Assembly (NCBI GenBank): GCA_945645715.1
Contig: CALZFJ010000024.1
Location: 1 to 12,551 of the forward strand
Direction of reading: 5' to 3'
Length of the DNA stretch: 12,551 bases
Source: an uncultured Prevotellaceae bacterium
Lineage (GTDB): Bacteria; Bacteroidota; Bacteroidia; Bacteroidales; Muribaculaceae
Made by a program: the position numbers and the translations under genes. Each line of letters starts with the position of its first letter. Within the stretch, counting starts at the first letter, position 1. Positions 1-8,079 of the stretch are shown here, in pieces. Under the pieces are notes generated by a model. The model was not told the origin of the DNA, searched no databases, and saw nothing but the letters and a program-made list of their open reading frames with translations.

Positions 1-525
1 ATCGATATTAAGAAGCAATCAGCTTCAATCCCCAAGCGCATTCAACAACAATTAAAAAATACGGTAATACAAGCTCTCGATATTTCGACAACTAAGCAAA
101 CACATAGAGGAAGAAAAGAAAAAACAGAAGAAGATAAAGACTTTATTTGGGATAGATTTCAAGACAGGAATGACTGTTTCTATTACCAAATTAACCGAAC
201 AAGCAAGTTGTTCCAATTTGTAAGAGAACAGCTTTCGGAAGAAGACTATAATCTATTTCAATTGTTTATAGGTGAAATAGAGAAGAACTTGCCTATCCAG
301 CAAATATATATAGACAAATCTAACGAAAAGATTTCCACTGAAGTTGAAGACTCAAGAATTGATGATGTATATCAAATGAGTATTCAGCTAATAACTCAAA
401 TACAGAAAATCACCAATCAAACATATCAAGAAATTATTCCTGATGTTATGAAATCTGAACCATTTTGCAATTACGAAATAATTAAAGACCGCTTAATCTC
501 CTATTTTGATAATGAAACAAACTGA
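1..525 (+). CDS. MORC/MutL-like GHKL ATPase, C-terminal part (5' end outside window)
   Basis: Frame 1 is open from the first base to a TGA at 523-525, giving the last 174 residues of a longer protein. The visible part starts with a basic segment, D-I-K-K-Q-S-A-S-I-P, then a helical lysine/glutamate-rich region. A segment of this D-I-K-K-S type followed by a basic helix is what I associate with the end of the transducer domain in prokaryotic MORC/MutL-like Hsp90-fold ATPases encoded just upstream of Z1 genes. The ATP-binding motifs themselves lie outside the window, so the assignment rests on this segment and on gene order. In this family the ATPase is thought to form an ATP-gated dimer that acts on DNA. 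The last 14 bases overlap the Z1 gene, implying translational coupling. A short reading from TTG at 208 is not a separate gene, because the frame continues upstream. Confidence 0.62.
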   Translation: MDIKKQSASIPKRIQQQLKNTVIQALDISTTKQTHRGRKEKTEEDKDFIWDRFQDRNDCFYYQINRTSKLFQFVREQLSEEDYNLFQLFIGEIEKNLPIQQIYIDKSNEKISTEVEDSRIDDVYQMSIQLITQIQKITNQTYQEIIPDVMKSEPFCNYEIIKDRLISYFDNETN

Positions 526-3406
526 GAAACAACATAGCAATCTTCTTACTTTAATTTATAATCTGATTAATATTGACCTCCAAACTAAAGAAAGATTGGA
601 GTATAAAGATATACGCAGTTACATAGACAAGGCTTTATCGCTTACGCACATTGACTGCGATGAAGAAGATATTGCAAAACTGACCTATCATATTGAATAC
701 ACATATAGAATCACACATACAGAAGGACAATGTATATTTAGTGATTATGAAGACCGGACAAATTGGTATTCAAATGATAGTATTAAGAATCCTTATTTCT
801 GGTCAAGATACCGTCAATACTTGATTAATAACACAAGTATTGACATAAATAGTATTAATTTACTTGACGAAGTTACTTTGCCAAACATTATGAATTGCTT
901 GGGCAATCCAAATGATGTGTTTGAAGGGAACCGACTAAGACGTGGACTAATTATCGGTGATGTTCAGTCTGGTAAAACTGCTACTTATTCTGGTTTGATT
1001 TGTAAGGCTGCTGATGCCGGTTATAAAGTAGTTATTCTTTTGGCTGGAATTACTGAGAGTCTTAGGCAACAAACACAAGAACGCATTGACGAGGGAATTA
1101 TTGGCTTTACAAGGAAAAAAGTCAATAAAAAAGATGTAAATGAAAGAGTTGGAGTGGGAGTCCATAGTCAAGAGCTTTTGGCTTGTTCATTTACTTCTTG
1201 TGCTAATGATTTTGTCGGAAATTGCGATAAAATTTCGACATCACTTGAATCTCACAATAGTGTTGTTCTGTTTGTTATTAAGAAAAATGTATCTGTTCTC
1301 AAAAGGTTGTATAATTGGCTGAATGAAATGAACTATGATACAGTAAAAAGGTGTGTTGACCAACCAATGTTGCTTATTGATGATGAAGCAGATAATGCTT
1401 CTGTGAATACAAAAAAGGACGAAACAAATCCCACTCGCACAAATGAGTTAATTAGAAAGATTTGCAACCTTTTCAAGAATGCAACTTATGTTGGATTTAC
1501 TGCCACTCCATTCGCAAATGTATTTATAGACCCTGACACCGATGATAAAATGCTACGAGCTGATTTATTCCCGGAGCATTTTATATATGCCTTGCCTACT
1601 CCATCAAATTATATCGGTGCTACAAGAATATTCTATCCAGATGGTGATTGTTATGGTAGCCTACGGTATATCAATGACATTGAAGAGCCAGACTATTCAT
1701 CAGATGAATATCGCGACGCTGTCGAAAATGATATAGACAGCCTAAATTCCGGAACTTTCTATTACTTGCACAAAAAGGAATGGAGAGGCATTTTACCAAA
1801 TTCCTTATACGATTCGATACTTAGCTTTTTTATTGCAAATTGTATTAGGGATTTAAGAGGACATTCGTCTGCTCCAAGAAGTATGTTAGTCAATATGTCG
1901 AGATTTACAAAAGTGCAAAGATATATTGCAGACGAAATAGAGGCGTTTTATAAATCTGTTTTTGACACTATTCGTTATGATTTCAGCGATGACGATAAAC
2001 ATAACGAAAAGCTAAAATTATATGGAGATTTATTGCGTATATACAATAAACACTTTTCAAATATTGACGATATACCTATCAAAGACTTGTTAAAGAAACA
2101 AACCTTGATATCTGCTATAGAGAAAATCAAGGTTATGGTAATAAATGGGTCGAAAGGTAGCAACAAGTTAGATTATAAAACAAACAAGTCCTTACGTGTC
2201 ATTGCCGTAGGCGGGCTGGCTCTTTCTCGTGGTTTAACATTAGAAGGACTTATTGTAAGTTACTTCTACCGAAACACATCTACATTTGATGTCCTTATGC
2301 AGATGGGGCGTTGGTTCGGCTATAGGCGTGGATACGAAGATCTTTTCCAAATTTGGACAAGTGAAAACAGTGCGAATTGGTACACTGAAATTGCACGTGC
2401 TTCCGAAGAACTCAAAGGTGATATTAAGCATATGTTTGAGCAACAACTCACTCCTAAAGATTTTGGTCTAAAGGTACGTGATAATTGCGATGAACTGCAA
2501 ATAACTGCATCAAATAAAATGCGTCACTCCTATGGAGTCGATTTCCAGTATTCCTTCTCAGGTGACTTTTATGAAACACCATACATAAGCCTTAATATTA
2601 AACAGAACCATTCAAATTGGCTTGCTGTAAATAGTTTTGTAAAAGACCTATTTGCGAAAGGCACAAAATTAAGATTTGCTGACATTGGGAAATATGATGA
2701 TTCATTGGTATCTGACAAATCTATTGAAGCAGCAAGATTCTTTGAAAATGTTTCCAAAGAGGATATTTCTGATTTTTTATCTAAAATCAAATGTTCTTTA
2801 GTGAATTTGTACTTCAACATACCGAACATTATTTCGTATATAAATGATGCAACTTCTGGATTAGATAATTGGGACGTTGTTTTTGTGAGCGGTATTAGTA
2901 AGTCTCATTATGATATTCCTGGATTAGAAGCTATACAATGTCCTGAACGTGCAATCTGCGAAAATAATAAAAGAGTTATACAAATTACATCTCGCCGTAG
3001 ATTGCTTAGTGCAGGAGCCGGAAAGCTATGCTTAACACCTGAGCAAATTGATACAGCAGAAAAATCACAGAGGGAGTTTTGGGTAAGAGGCGGTTGCTCC
3101 TCAGAAGAAGCAGCACGTCGTAGTATCCCACTGAAAACATACTTTAAGCAACTTAAAGATAGGAAACCTATTCTATATATATTGCTTATCAGCCCCAAAC
3201 CGGCTGAAGAAGACCCAAATAAAGAAGAAAAGGCATATGTTAAGCGTTTCAGAGAAGAATTAGGTAATGATTTTATTGTGGCATTTGGTGTTGGATTCCC
3301 AGACACAAATGATGGAAATTCTATCTGCCATTATAAAGTGAATAAACGATACTATGACTTAAACATGCTTGATTCAAATAGTGAGGAGGAAGAAGATGAA
3401 GAATGA
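512..3406 (+). CDS. Z1 domain protein, superfamily II helicase-like ATPase
   Basis: This protein of 964 residues (from ATG 512) carries a full set of helicase-like motifs. These are a Walker A G-D-V-Q-S-G-K-T at residues 149-156, a Walker B-type D-D-E-A-D at 290-294, a motif III-like T-A-T-P-F at 330-334, an S-R-G-L-T-L-E-G block at 572-579 and Q-M-G-R-W-F-G-Y-R-R at 597-606. The last block, an arginine-rich motif VI variant, is the hallmark of the Z1 family (PF10593), found in restriction-like operons with MORC/MutL-type ATPases. The C-terminus ends in a glutamate/aspartate run. Expected role: ATP-driven DNA translocation or remodelling. ATG 512 is preferred over an in-frame TTG at 506; neither has a clear Shine-Dalgarno sequence. 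It overlaps the upstream gene by 14 bases and the downstream gene by 11. Family assignment is confident; the biochemical activity is inferred. Confidence 0.93.
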   Translation: MKQTEKQHSNLLTLIYNLINIDLQTKERLEYKDIRSYIDKALSLTHIDCDEEDIAKLTYHIEYTYRITHTEGQCIFSDYEDRTNWYSNDSIKNPYFWSRYRQYLINNTSIDINSINLLDEVTLPNIMNCLGNPNDVFEGNRLRRGLIIGDVQSGKTATYSGLICKAADAGYKVVILLAGITESLRQQTQERIDEGIIGFTRKKVNKKDVNERVGVGVHSQELLACSFTSCANDFVGNCDKISTSLESHNSVVLFVIKKNVSVLKRLYNWLNEMNYDTVKRCVDQPMLLIDDEADNASVNTKKDETNPTRTNELIRKICNLFKNATYVGFTATPFANVFIDPDTDDKMLRADLFPEHFIYALPTPSNYIGATRIFYPDGDCYGSLRYINDIEEPDYSSDEYRDAVENDIDSLNSGTFYYLHKKEWRGILPNSLYDSILSFFIANCIRDLRGHSSAPRSMLVNMSRFTKVQRYIADEIEAFYKSVFDTIRYDFSDDDKHNEKLKLYGDLLRIYNKHFSNIDDIPIKDLLKKQTLISAIEKIKVMVINGSKGSNKLDYKTNKSLRVIAVGGLALSRGLTLEGLIVSYFYRNTSTFDVLMQMGRWFGYRRGYEDLFQIWTSENSANWYTEIARASEELKGDIKHMFEQQLTPKDFGLKVRDNCDELQITASNKMRHSYGVDFQYSFSGDFYETPYISLNIKQNHSNWLAVNSFVKDLFAKGTKLRFADIGKYDDSLVSDKSIEAARFFENVSKEDISDFLSKIKCSLVNLYFNIPNIISYINDATSGLDNWDVVFVSGISKSHYDIPGLEAIQCPERAICENNKRVIQITSRRRLLSAGAGKLCLTPEQIDTAEKSQREFWVRGGCSSEEAARRSIPLKTYFKQLKDRKPILYILLISPKPAEEDPNKEEKAYVKRFREELGNDFIVAFGVGFPDTNDGNSICHYKVNKRYYDLNMLDSNSEEEEDEE
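3383..3390 (+). promoter_or_regulatory. Ribosome binding site of the DUF4420 gene
   Basis: GAGGAGGA lies five bases before ATG 3396, inside the end of the Z1 gene. It selects ATG 3396 over the in-frame TTG at 3369. It is the only strong Shine-Dalgarno match in the operon; the other starts follow A/T-rich sequence, as is common in Bacteroidota. The purine run also encodes part of the acidic tail of the Z1 protein, so the two functions share the same bases. Confidence 0.7.
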
Positions 3407-4310
3407 TATTTTCTCAATATTATCACAAGAATTCGAAGCCGGGCAATACATTCGTTTGCAAGGTAACGAAAAATTGCGCCTATATGTTGGCAGAAATAAT
3501 AAGGGACTGTTTACATTTGAGTTCCGTGGTCAGCACGTACCTACAAGAATTGTAGGATCGGAAGTTATTACTGTCCAACAAACAAAATCAGACTCTTTTT
3601 ATTCGTTAGGTTTTTCTCTTTCAAATCCAGATTTACTTGAATACTTCTGCACTTTCTGTGAAGACCTGCTTTATTCTACAAGAGAAATATTGGATGATAA
3701 CACTGCGTATAAGACATTGTGTTCAAGATATTTTTCTTGGAAAAAGTTGTTCAAGCCAAACTCTGCAAGATTATCTGAATTTGAAATAATGGGGCTTATA
3801 GGGGAACTCCTGTTTCTAAGAGATAATATGTTCCCTAAATATGGATTGCAACTCTCGTTGGATAGCTGGACTGGACCGGAAATGACCCACAAAGATTTTT
3901 CATTAGACGATACCTGGTACGAGGTGAAAACAATATCAAGTGGCAAAGGCACAGTCAAGATTTCATCTATTGAACAACTTGATAGCGACCTTGATGGAGT
4001 CCTTGCTATTTACGAGCTTGAAAAAATGAGCCCGTCATTTAATGGACTAAATGTAAATAAATTAGTTTCGGAGATTATGAACATATTGAAAGCACCGAAC
4101 TTGAAAGACTTTTTTTCCAGTAAATTAGGAATGTTTGGATATGACTTTTCTCCTGAATATGAAAATTATGTGTTTTCTAAAACCAATTTCAAACAATACA
4201 ATGTAGATAACAATTTCCCAAAGCTAAAAAGAAAAGACATACCACCGTCTATCCAAAAAATTCAATATGAAATTGTTATACCAGACATTGATGAATTTGA
4301 GATTAAATAA
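3396..4310 (+). CDS. DUF4420-type PD-(D/E)XK nuclease-like protein
   Basis: This 304-residue protein has the order and motifs of the DUF4420 family (PF14390), annotated as PD-(D/E)XK motif proteins. A conserved helix contains I-G-E-L-L-F-L with Glu137. Then W-T-G-P-E-M-T-H-K-D-F has Asp167, and W-Y-E-V-K-T has Glu176 and Lys178. Glu137, Asp167 and the E-x-K pair form a plausible metal-binding restriction endonuclease centre, and all key residues appear intact. In this operon type it is the most obvious DNA-cutting subunit, presumably directed by the GHKL and Z1 ATPases. The start at ATG 3396 follows a strong ribosome binding site and overlaps the Z1 gene by 11 bases. The AIPR gene begins 10 bases after its stop. 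No methylation or sequence-recognition domain is apparent, so specificity must come from partners. Confidence 0.88.
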   Translation: MKNDIFSILSQEFEAGQYIRLQGNEKLRLYVGRNNKGLFTFEFRGQHVPTRIVGSEVITVQQTKSDSFYSLGFSLSNPDLLEYFCTFCEDLLYSTREILDDNTAYKTLCSRYFSWKKLFKPNSARLSEFEIMGLIGELLFLRDNMFPKYGLQLSLDSWTGPEMTHKDFSLDDTWYEVKTISSGKGTVKISSIEQLDSDLDGVLAIYELEKMSPSFNGLNVNKLVSEIMNILKAPNLKDFFSSKLGMFGYDFSPEYENYVFSKTNFKQYNVDNNFPKLKRKDIPPSIQKIQYEIVIPDIDEFEIK

Positions 4311-4320
4311 GGCTTGAAAT

Positions 4321-6441
4321 ATGGAAATAGAAGAATATAGACACCAGTTTATAGACGACCTCCGTTTCAAAGCGGAACACGGAGGTACTGAACCGGAATC
4401 ACAATTCATAGACTCCGTGCTTGATGAATTGGAAGCTGTGGGTGAGCTTAATGACCCAATTCCGTTCTCCATAGAAATGAAAGGGCGCAGGGGGAGGATA
4501 ATGGCATTTGATGCGTATGCGTATGACAATGCTGATGCTGCGCTTGTCTTAATTGCAAGCGATTTCTCTAATGAAAGAGATAGTATAAAGACATTAACAA
4601 ATACAAGAATCAATGATTTGTATTTGAGAATGAGGGCTTTTTTAGAAGAAGCCGTTGAAGGTAATATTGCAGACTACTGTGATGATTCAGATGAAGCCAT
4701 TTCGATTGCAAAAGAATTTAGAAAACATATCGGTAAGGGTCTTATCAATACCGATATTATGCGTTTCAAGTTCTATATTATATCGGATTCAATCCTGAGT
4801 AAACAAGTTAAAAGCCTTTCACAAGAAAACTTTCTTGATAGACCAGTCGAGTTAAATGTTTGGACTATAGAAAGACTATACCAAACATTCGCAAATAATG
4901 CAAGCGAGGTTATTGAATTTGACACAAGCGAATTTGGTTGTGATGGTATTCAATGCTTAAAAGCAGACCTTGGCTCGAGCACAAACTATGATGCATACCT
5001 TGGAATTGTTCCCGGAGAGTTTTTGGCAAACATCTACCTTAAATATGGGAGCAAACTACTCCAAGGAAATATCCGAGCTTTCCTTAGTGTTAGAGGCAAT
5101 GTTAACAAAGGCATTAGGAATACTATAATAAATTCTCCAAGCAACTTTTTCACATACAATAATGGTATAGCAATTGTTGCTCGCTCAGTTTCTTTCTCTG
5201 CAGATGGTACAAAAATTGTGCATTTCAAAGACCCACAAATTATTAACGGTGGACAAACAACAGCATCTTTAGCAAATGCTATAATTAGGAAAGAGGCAAA
5301 AAATGGTATGGAAACCATTTTTGTCCCAATGAAACTAACTGTTCTGAATGTTGAAAATGATTTATCAGAGGAACAGTTAGATGCCTATAATGAAATAACT
5401 AAAACCATTTCGCAGTGTGCCAATAGCCAAAATGCCGTATCAGGTGCAGACTTCTTCTCCAACCACCCATATCACGTTATGATGGAAAAGTTGTCAAAGA
5501 AAGTATTAGCACCTCCTGTAGATGGTAATCCTTATCAAACAATATGGTTCTACGAACGTTCAAGAGGCAAATGGGAACAAGAGCAGATGAAATTGTCTCC
5601 GGCAGAAAGACGAAAATTCTGCGAAATGCACCCAAAGTCACAAGTGATTAAAAAAGAAAAACTTGCGAAGTGTCTTAATACTGTTGCAATGAACCCACAT
5701 CAAGTTTGTCAAAGTTCAGCAATTAATTTTAGTAAATTTGCAGAGCAGATAGAAAAGATTTATTCTGAATCTCGAGACTCAATTAATGAGGAATACTTTA
5801 AAAAAGCTGTTTGCTCCGTTATCATGTTTGATAAACTTGATGGGCTTGTTAACAAGTCTGATTGGTACCCAAAGGGTGGTAACAAGGCTCAAATAGTTCC
5901 ATACGCTATTGCCAAATTGATTTCCATAATTCCCAAAAACAAAGATTTGGATTGGAAAATGATTTGGCAAAGACAAACATTGTACCCACAATTGGCTACC
6001 GAATTATTAAGAATTAGCTATGTGGCACATAAATTCTTAATGGAACAAGCTAATGGTGGTATTGTACGCACTATATCACGTACAACTGGAACTTGGAATG
6101 CATTCCAAAATCTTCAGATTTCTTTATCCGATGAATTTGTTAGTTCGTTGATTTCTATTGAAGAATCCCGGAGTGAAGAGAAAGCAGCTAAACGCGAACA
6201 TAGATTTAATGCACAACTTGATGCATCTGTTGAAATTTTCAAGTTAGGAGAAAGCTATTGGTATCGTGTTTATAAGGATTTAGAGAAAGAAGAACTTCTT
6301 TCTTATGGTGATCTAAATTTCATCTTGTCTATATCAAAGTATATTGGCAAGAACTCTTTACCTACTGCAGCCCAATGCAAACGTCTTGTTAAGATTGTTA
6401 CAAAAGCAGAAGATGCAGGATATGTACTCCCTAATCAATAA
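4321..6441 (+). CDS. AIPR (abortive infection phage resistance) family protein
   Basis: The 706-residue product matches the AIPR family (PF10592). Its characteristic central core is present: F-F-T-Y-N-N-G-I around residues 276-283, then a strand and I-I-N-G-G-Q-T-T at about 307-314. AIPR proteins are found in restriction-modification and phage-resistance operons, and their biochemical mechanism is not well established. The N-terminal 190 residues look like a separate domain. It has alternating strands with acidic residues (A-F-D-A-Y-A-Y-D near residues 61-68, then a hydrophobic strand ending I-A-S-D-F), which could be a restriction-endonuclease-like fold, though I do not see a complete catalytic set. 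The last 180 residues are not recognised. The gene starts at ATG 4321, 10 bases after the DUF4420 stop, and ends 5 bases before the next gene, so it is in the same transcript. Confidence 0.88.
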   Translation: MEIEEYRHQFIDDLRFKAEHGGTEPESQFIDSVLDELEAVGELNDPIPFSIEMKGRRGRIMAFDAYAYDNADAALVLIASDFSNERDSIKTLTNTRINDLYLRMRAFLEEAVEGNIADYCDDSDEAISIAKEFRKHIGKGLINTDIMRFKFYIISDSILSKQVKSLSQENFLDRPVELNVWTIERLYQTFANNASEVIEFDTSEFGCDGIQCLKADLGSSTNYDAYLGIVPGEFLANIYLKYGSKLLQGNIRAFLSVRGNVNKGIRNTIINSPSNFFTYNNGIAIVARSVSFSADGTKIVHFKDPQIINGGQTTASLANAIIRKEAKNGMETIFVPMKLTVLNVENDLSEEQLDAYNEITKTISQCANSQNAVSGADFFSNHPYHVMMEKLSKKVLAPPVDGNPYQTIWFYERSRGKWEQEQMKLSPAERRKFCEMHPKSQVIKKEKLAKCLNTVAMNPHQVCQSSAINFSKFAEQIEKIYSESRDSINEEYFKKAVCSVIMFDKLDGLVNKSDWYPKGGNKAQIVPYAIAKLISIIPKNKDLDWKMIWQRQTLYPQLATELLRISYVAHKFLMEQANGGIVRTISRTTGTWNAFQNLQISLSDEFVSSLISIEESRSEEKAAKREHRFNAQLDASVEIFKLGESYWYRVYKDLEKEELLSYGDLNFILSISKYIGKNSLPTAAQCKRLVKIVTKAEDAGYVLPNQ

Positions 6442-6446
6442 TAATT

Positions 6447-7412
6447 ATGGTACCTGAATTTGAACATTTTATACTTCCAGTGCTTAAAATAGTGTCAGAT
6501 TTTGGCACTATCACTCGTGCTGATGTCCGGAAATTAATATGTGACCATTTTAATTTTTCCGAGGAAGAGAAAAAAGAAACAACAAGAAGTGGCAAACGCA
6601 CTAAATATGAGGATCGTTGCGAATGGGCTTTGACATATTTGAGACAGGCAAAATTGATAAGTTCGCCTGAAAGAGCTAAATATGACATAACTGAATCTGG
6701 AAAGCAATTACTTAACTCTGGGATTAAACTTGTTACAAGAGATTACCTGATTAACAACTACCCATCATTCAAGGAATTTGCTCTTGTTCGCAGACGTAAA
6801 AAGAAAGGTGAGAAACAATCTTCATCAAGCAAACAAACAGTTTATAATATTGATGAAGACCAAGCAAAACTTGATAGCCTCAAAGCTGCAATTGATGCCT
6901 TCAGAAATGCTGGCAGTGAGCCAACGGAAGAACAGCTAAAAATAGTCCAAGAACTTGAACTAAAGATTTCGAAGAAAAAATGTCAAGACATAATCTCTGC
7001 GTTATCTATTCTTGATCCTTCATTAGCTAATAATGCATCTATTGCACTAAAGTTTTGCAACAACACCATTGAAATTAAAGTTGCCTACACAACAGAGCCG
7101 TTTGATGCTTTTGAGGGAGAAACGTGCAAATCTATCACTTCTACAGAAAAGAATCAAAAGAGAACACGTCGCCCCAATCTAAATTTCTATACAATGGGAC
7201 TTATAAGTGGCGATACTATCCACTTTAAAGATGATGAGTCTATTGAAGCTACCATTGTTAGTGAAAGTAAAGTCGAGTATCAAGGAAAGAAGTACTCTTT
7301 AACAGCATTAACGCAAGAGCTTAAAAACCTTGACCACGCAATTCAACCAACTGGAGAATGGCTTTTTGATGGGAGAAATCTAAAAGATTTATATAACGAG
7401 AATATTTCTTAA
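6447..7412 (+). CDS. Mrr_N-like winged-helix protein with RAMA/DUF4357-like C-terminus
   Basis: This 321-residue protein has three parts. Residues 1-115 resemble the Mrr N-terminal winged helix (PF14338): an acidic start, a helix L-P-V-L-K, a basic R-T-K-Y-E-D-R-C-E-W-A-L segment, then Y-D-I-T-E-S-G-K. In Mrr-type enzymes this domain binds DNA. Residues 116-180 are a charged linker, probably with a coiled coil. Residues 245-321 (G-L-I-S-G-D-T-I, Y-S-L-T-A-L, W-L-F-D-G-R-N-L) resemble RAMA/DUF4357-type domains, which are linked to restriction systems and proposed to sense modified DNA. I see no PD-(D/E)XK catalytic core such as Mrr carries, so it looks like a DNA-binding or reader subunit rather than a nuclease. 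It starts 5 bases after the AIPR stop with no clear Shine-Dalgarno sequence. The N-terminal assignment is moderately firm; the C-terminal one is tentative. Confidence 0.7.
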   Translation: MVPEFEHFILPVLKIVSDFGTITRADVRKLICDHFNFSEEEKKETTRSGKRTKYEDRCEWALTYLRQAKLISSPERAKYDITESGKQLLNSGIKLVTRDYLINNYPSFKEFALVRRRKKKGEKQSSSSKQTVYNIDEDQAKLDSLKAAIDAFRNAGSEPTEEQLKIVQELELKISKKKCQDIISALSILDPSLANNASIALKFCNNTIEIKVAYTTEPFDAFEGETCKSITSTEKNQKRTRRPNLNFYTMGLISGDTIHFKDDESIEATIVSESKVEYQGKKYSLTALTQELKNLDHAIQPTGEWLFDGRNLKDLYNENIS

Positions 7413-7414
7413 GG

Positions 7415-7591
7415 ATGTATATGCGATATAAGTCTTGCAATTGTATTTTTTGTAATTGTAGCCATTCTGAAGACAATCCTATAACAAAAGACCACATACC
7501 GTCTTTGCGGAAAGGGCGATGCTGTTACAGATCTGGATACATCTTGAAGGTTCAATATATGGCAACATCGGTTACAACCGGAAAGAGGTGA
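7415..7591 (+). pseudogene. Truncated HNH-type endonuclease, N-terminal remnant
   Basis: An open frame of 58 codons begins at ATG 7415, two bases after the stop of the previous gene. Its first 30 residues carry a zinc-knuckle start C-I-F-C (Cys10, Cys13) and P-I-T-K-D-H-I-P (residues 22-29). That is the usual beginning of HNH proteins with a treble-clef zinc site, where the D-H pair is catalytic. The expected second C-x-x-C, central asparagine and final histidine do not follow. After about residue 30 the sequence turns into an unrelated basic tail ending at TGA 7589. I infer that recombination near base 7505 removed the rest. The tight spacing suggests the intact gene was the last member of the defence operon. 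A functional mini-protein is possible but unlikely. Confidence 0.6.
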
Positions 7592-7797
7592 ATTGTTGGG
7601 TTTGTTAAAGATGATTTAAGCCGAGTGATGGGGATTTTGGGGAGGTGTAAATTTGCGGGCGAAACATTTCACGGATTCTGTGAGGCTCCCGGAGGTTTCA
7701 GCTTTAGCGCCTTGATATGATATTGAGGCTCTATACGCTTCAATAGTGTTTACCTGTGATTCGGGAGGTTCGCTGATGACAATTTCACGCAAGGTGA

Positions 7798-7990
7798 GAT
7801 GTCTCACTCAGGAAATTAACCCAACTCAAGTATCCGGCGAGGAGTCAATGGCTCTCTTAGGACAACTATCAAATTTACAACAAGGAGTCGATGACTCACT
7901 CAGGAAATTAACCCAACTCAAGTATCCGGCGAGGTGTCAGTGACTCACTTAGGACAATTATCAAATTTACAACAAGGGAGTCGATGACTC
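7798..7990 (+). repeat. Tandem 92-bp repeat, two copies plus start of a third, with hyphenated palindromes
   Basis: Copy 1 starts at 7798 and copy 2 at 7890 (offset 92). A third begins at 7983 (offset 93) and breaks off after about eight bases. Each copy contains the phrases CTCAGGAAATTAACCCAACT and ATCAAATTTACAACAAG. Within copies, a palindromic site recurs every 43-49 bases: GAGTC-AAT-GGCTC at 7842-7854, GAGTC-GAT-GACTC at 7885-7897, GTGTC-AGT-GACTC at 7934-7946 and GAGTC-GAT-GACTC at 7978-7990. A related palindrome, GTGAGA-TG-TCTCAC, precedes them at 7794-7807. Most of these sites are followed by CTYAGGA-type sequence. Regularly spaced palindromes in front of an HTH gene suggest an operator, iterons or recombinase arm sites. 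Confidence 0.85.
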
Positions 7991-8030
7991 TCTTTGAAAA
8001 TCCAACTATTATGTGATCAATTAATCGCGT

Positions 8031-8046
8031 GGGAGTGAAGACTCCC
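8031..8046 (+). promoter_or_regulatory. Short hairpin upstream of the DUF3853-like gene
   Basis: GGGAGT (8031-8036) and ACTCCC (8041-8046) form a perfect 6-bp stem with a GAAG loop, 33 bases before ATG 8080. The arms resemble the GAGTC/GACTC arms of the repeats upstream, so this may be a diverged extra site of the same kind. It could also act as an mRNA leader hairpin. It is not followed by a T-run, so it is not a normal terminator. Confidence 0.4.
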
Positions 8047-8079
8047 CGTTAATACTAACTTTAATTTTTATTTAATATT

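Larger units (their letters stand above)
7592..8079 (+). other. Non-coding region between defence operon and mobilization genes
   Basis: No convincing gene lies here. The left part (7592-7793) has no strong structure. It contains a 63-codon minus-strand frame (7616-7807) and overlapping plus-strand frames that I do not trust. The right part contains the 92-bp repeat pair and its palindromes, then the hairpin at 8031-8046 and an A/T-rich leader before the DUF3853-like gene. A -7-like TAACTTTA at 8056-8063 is close to the Bacteroidota consensus, but no TTTG stands at the proper distance upstream, so I do not call a promoter. Confidence 0.5.

Noticed and set aside
7519..7608. Short plus-strand frame across the HNH junction (29 codons)
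   Set aside because: Too short, no start signal and no recognisable family; it might be debris from the recombination.
7616..7807. 63-codon minus-strand frame ahead of the repeats
   Set aside because: No recognised domain and no start signal, and it runs into the palindromic repeats. It has a natural-looking composition, so a remnant gene is not excluded, but I cannot support it.
7798..7990. CRISPR array
   Set aside because: Only two full copies with 92-bp period. Both repeat halves are alike between copies, so there are no unique spacers, and no cas genes are nearby.
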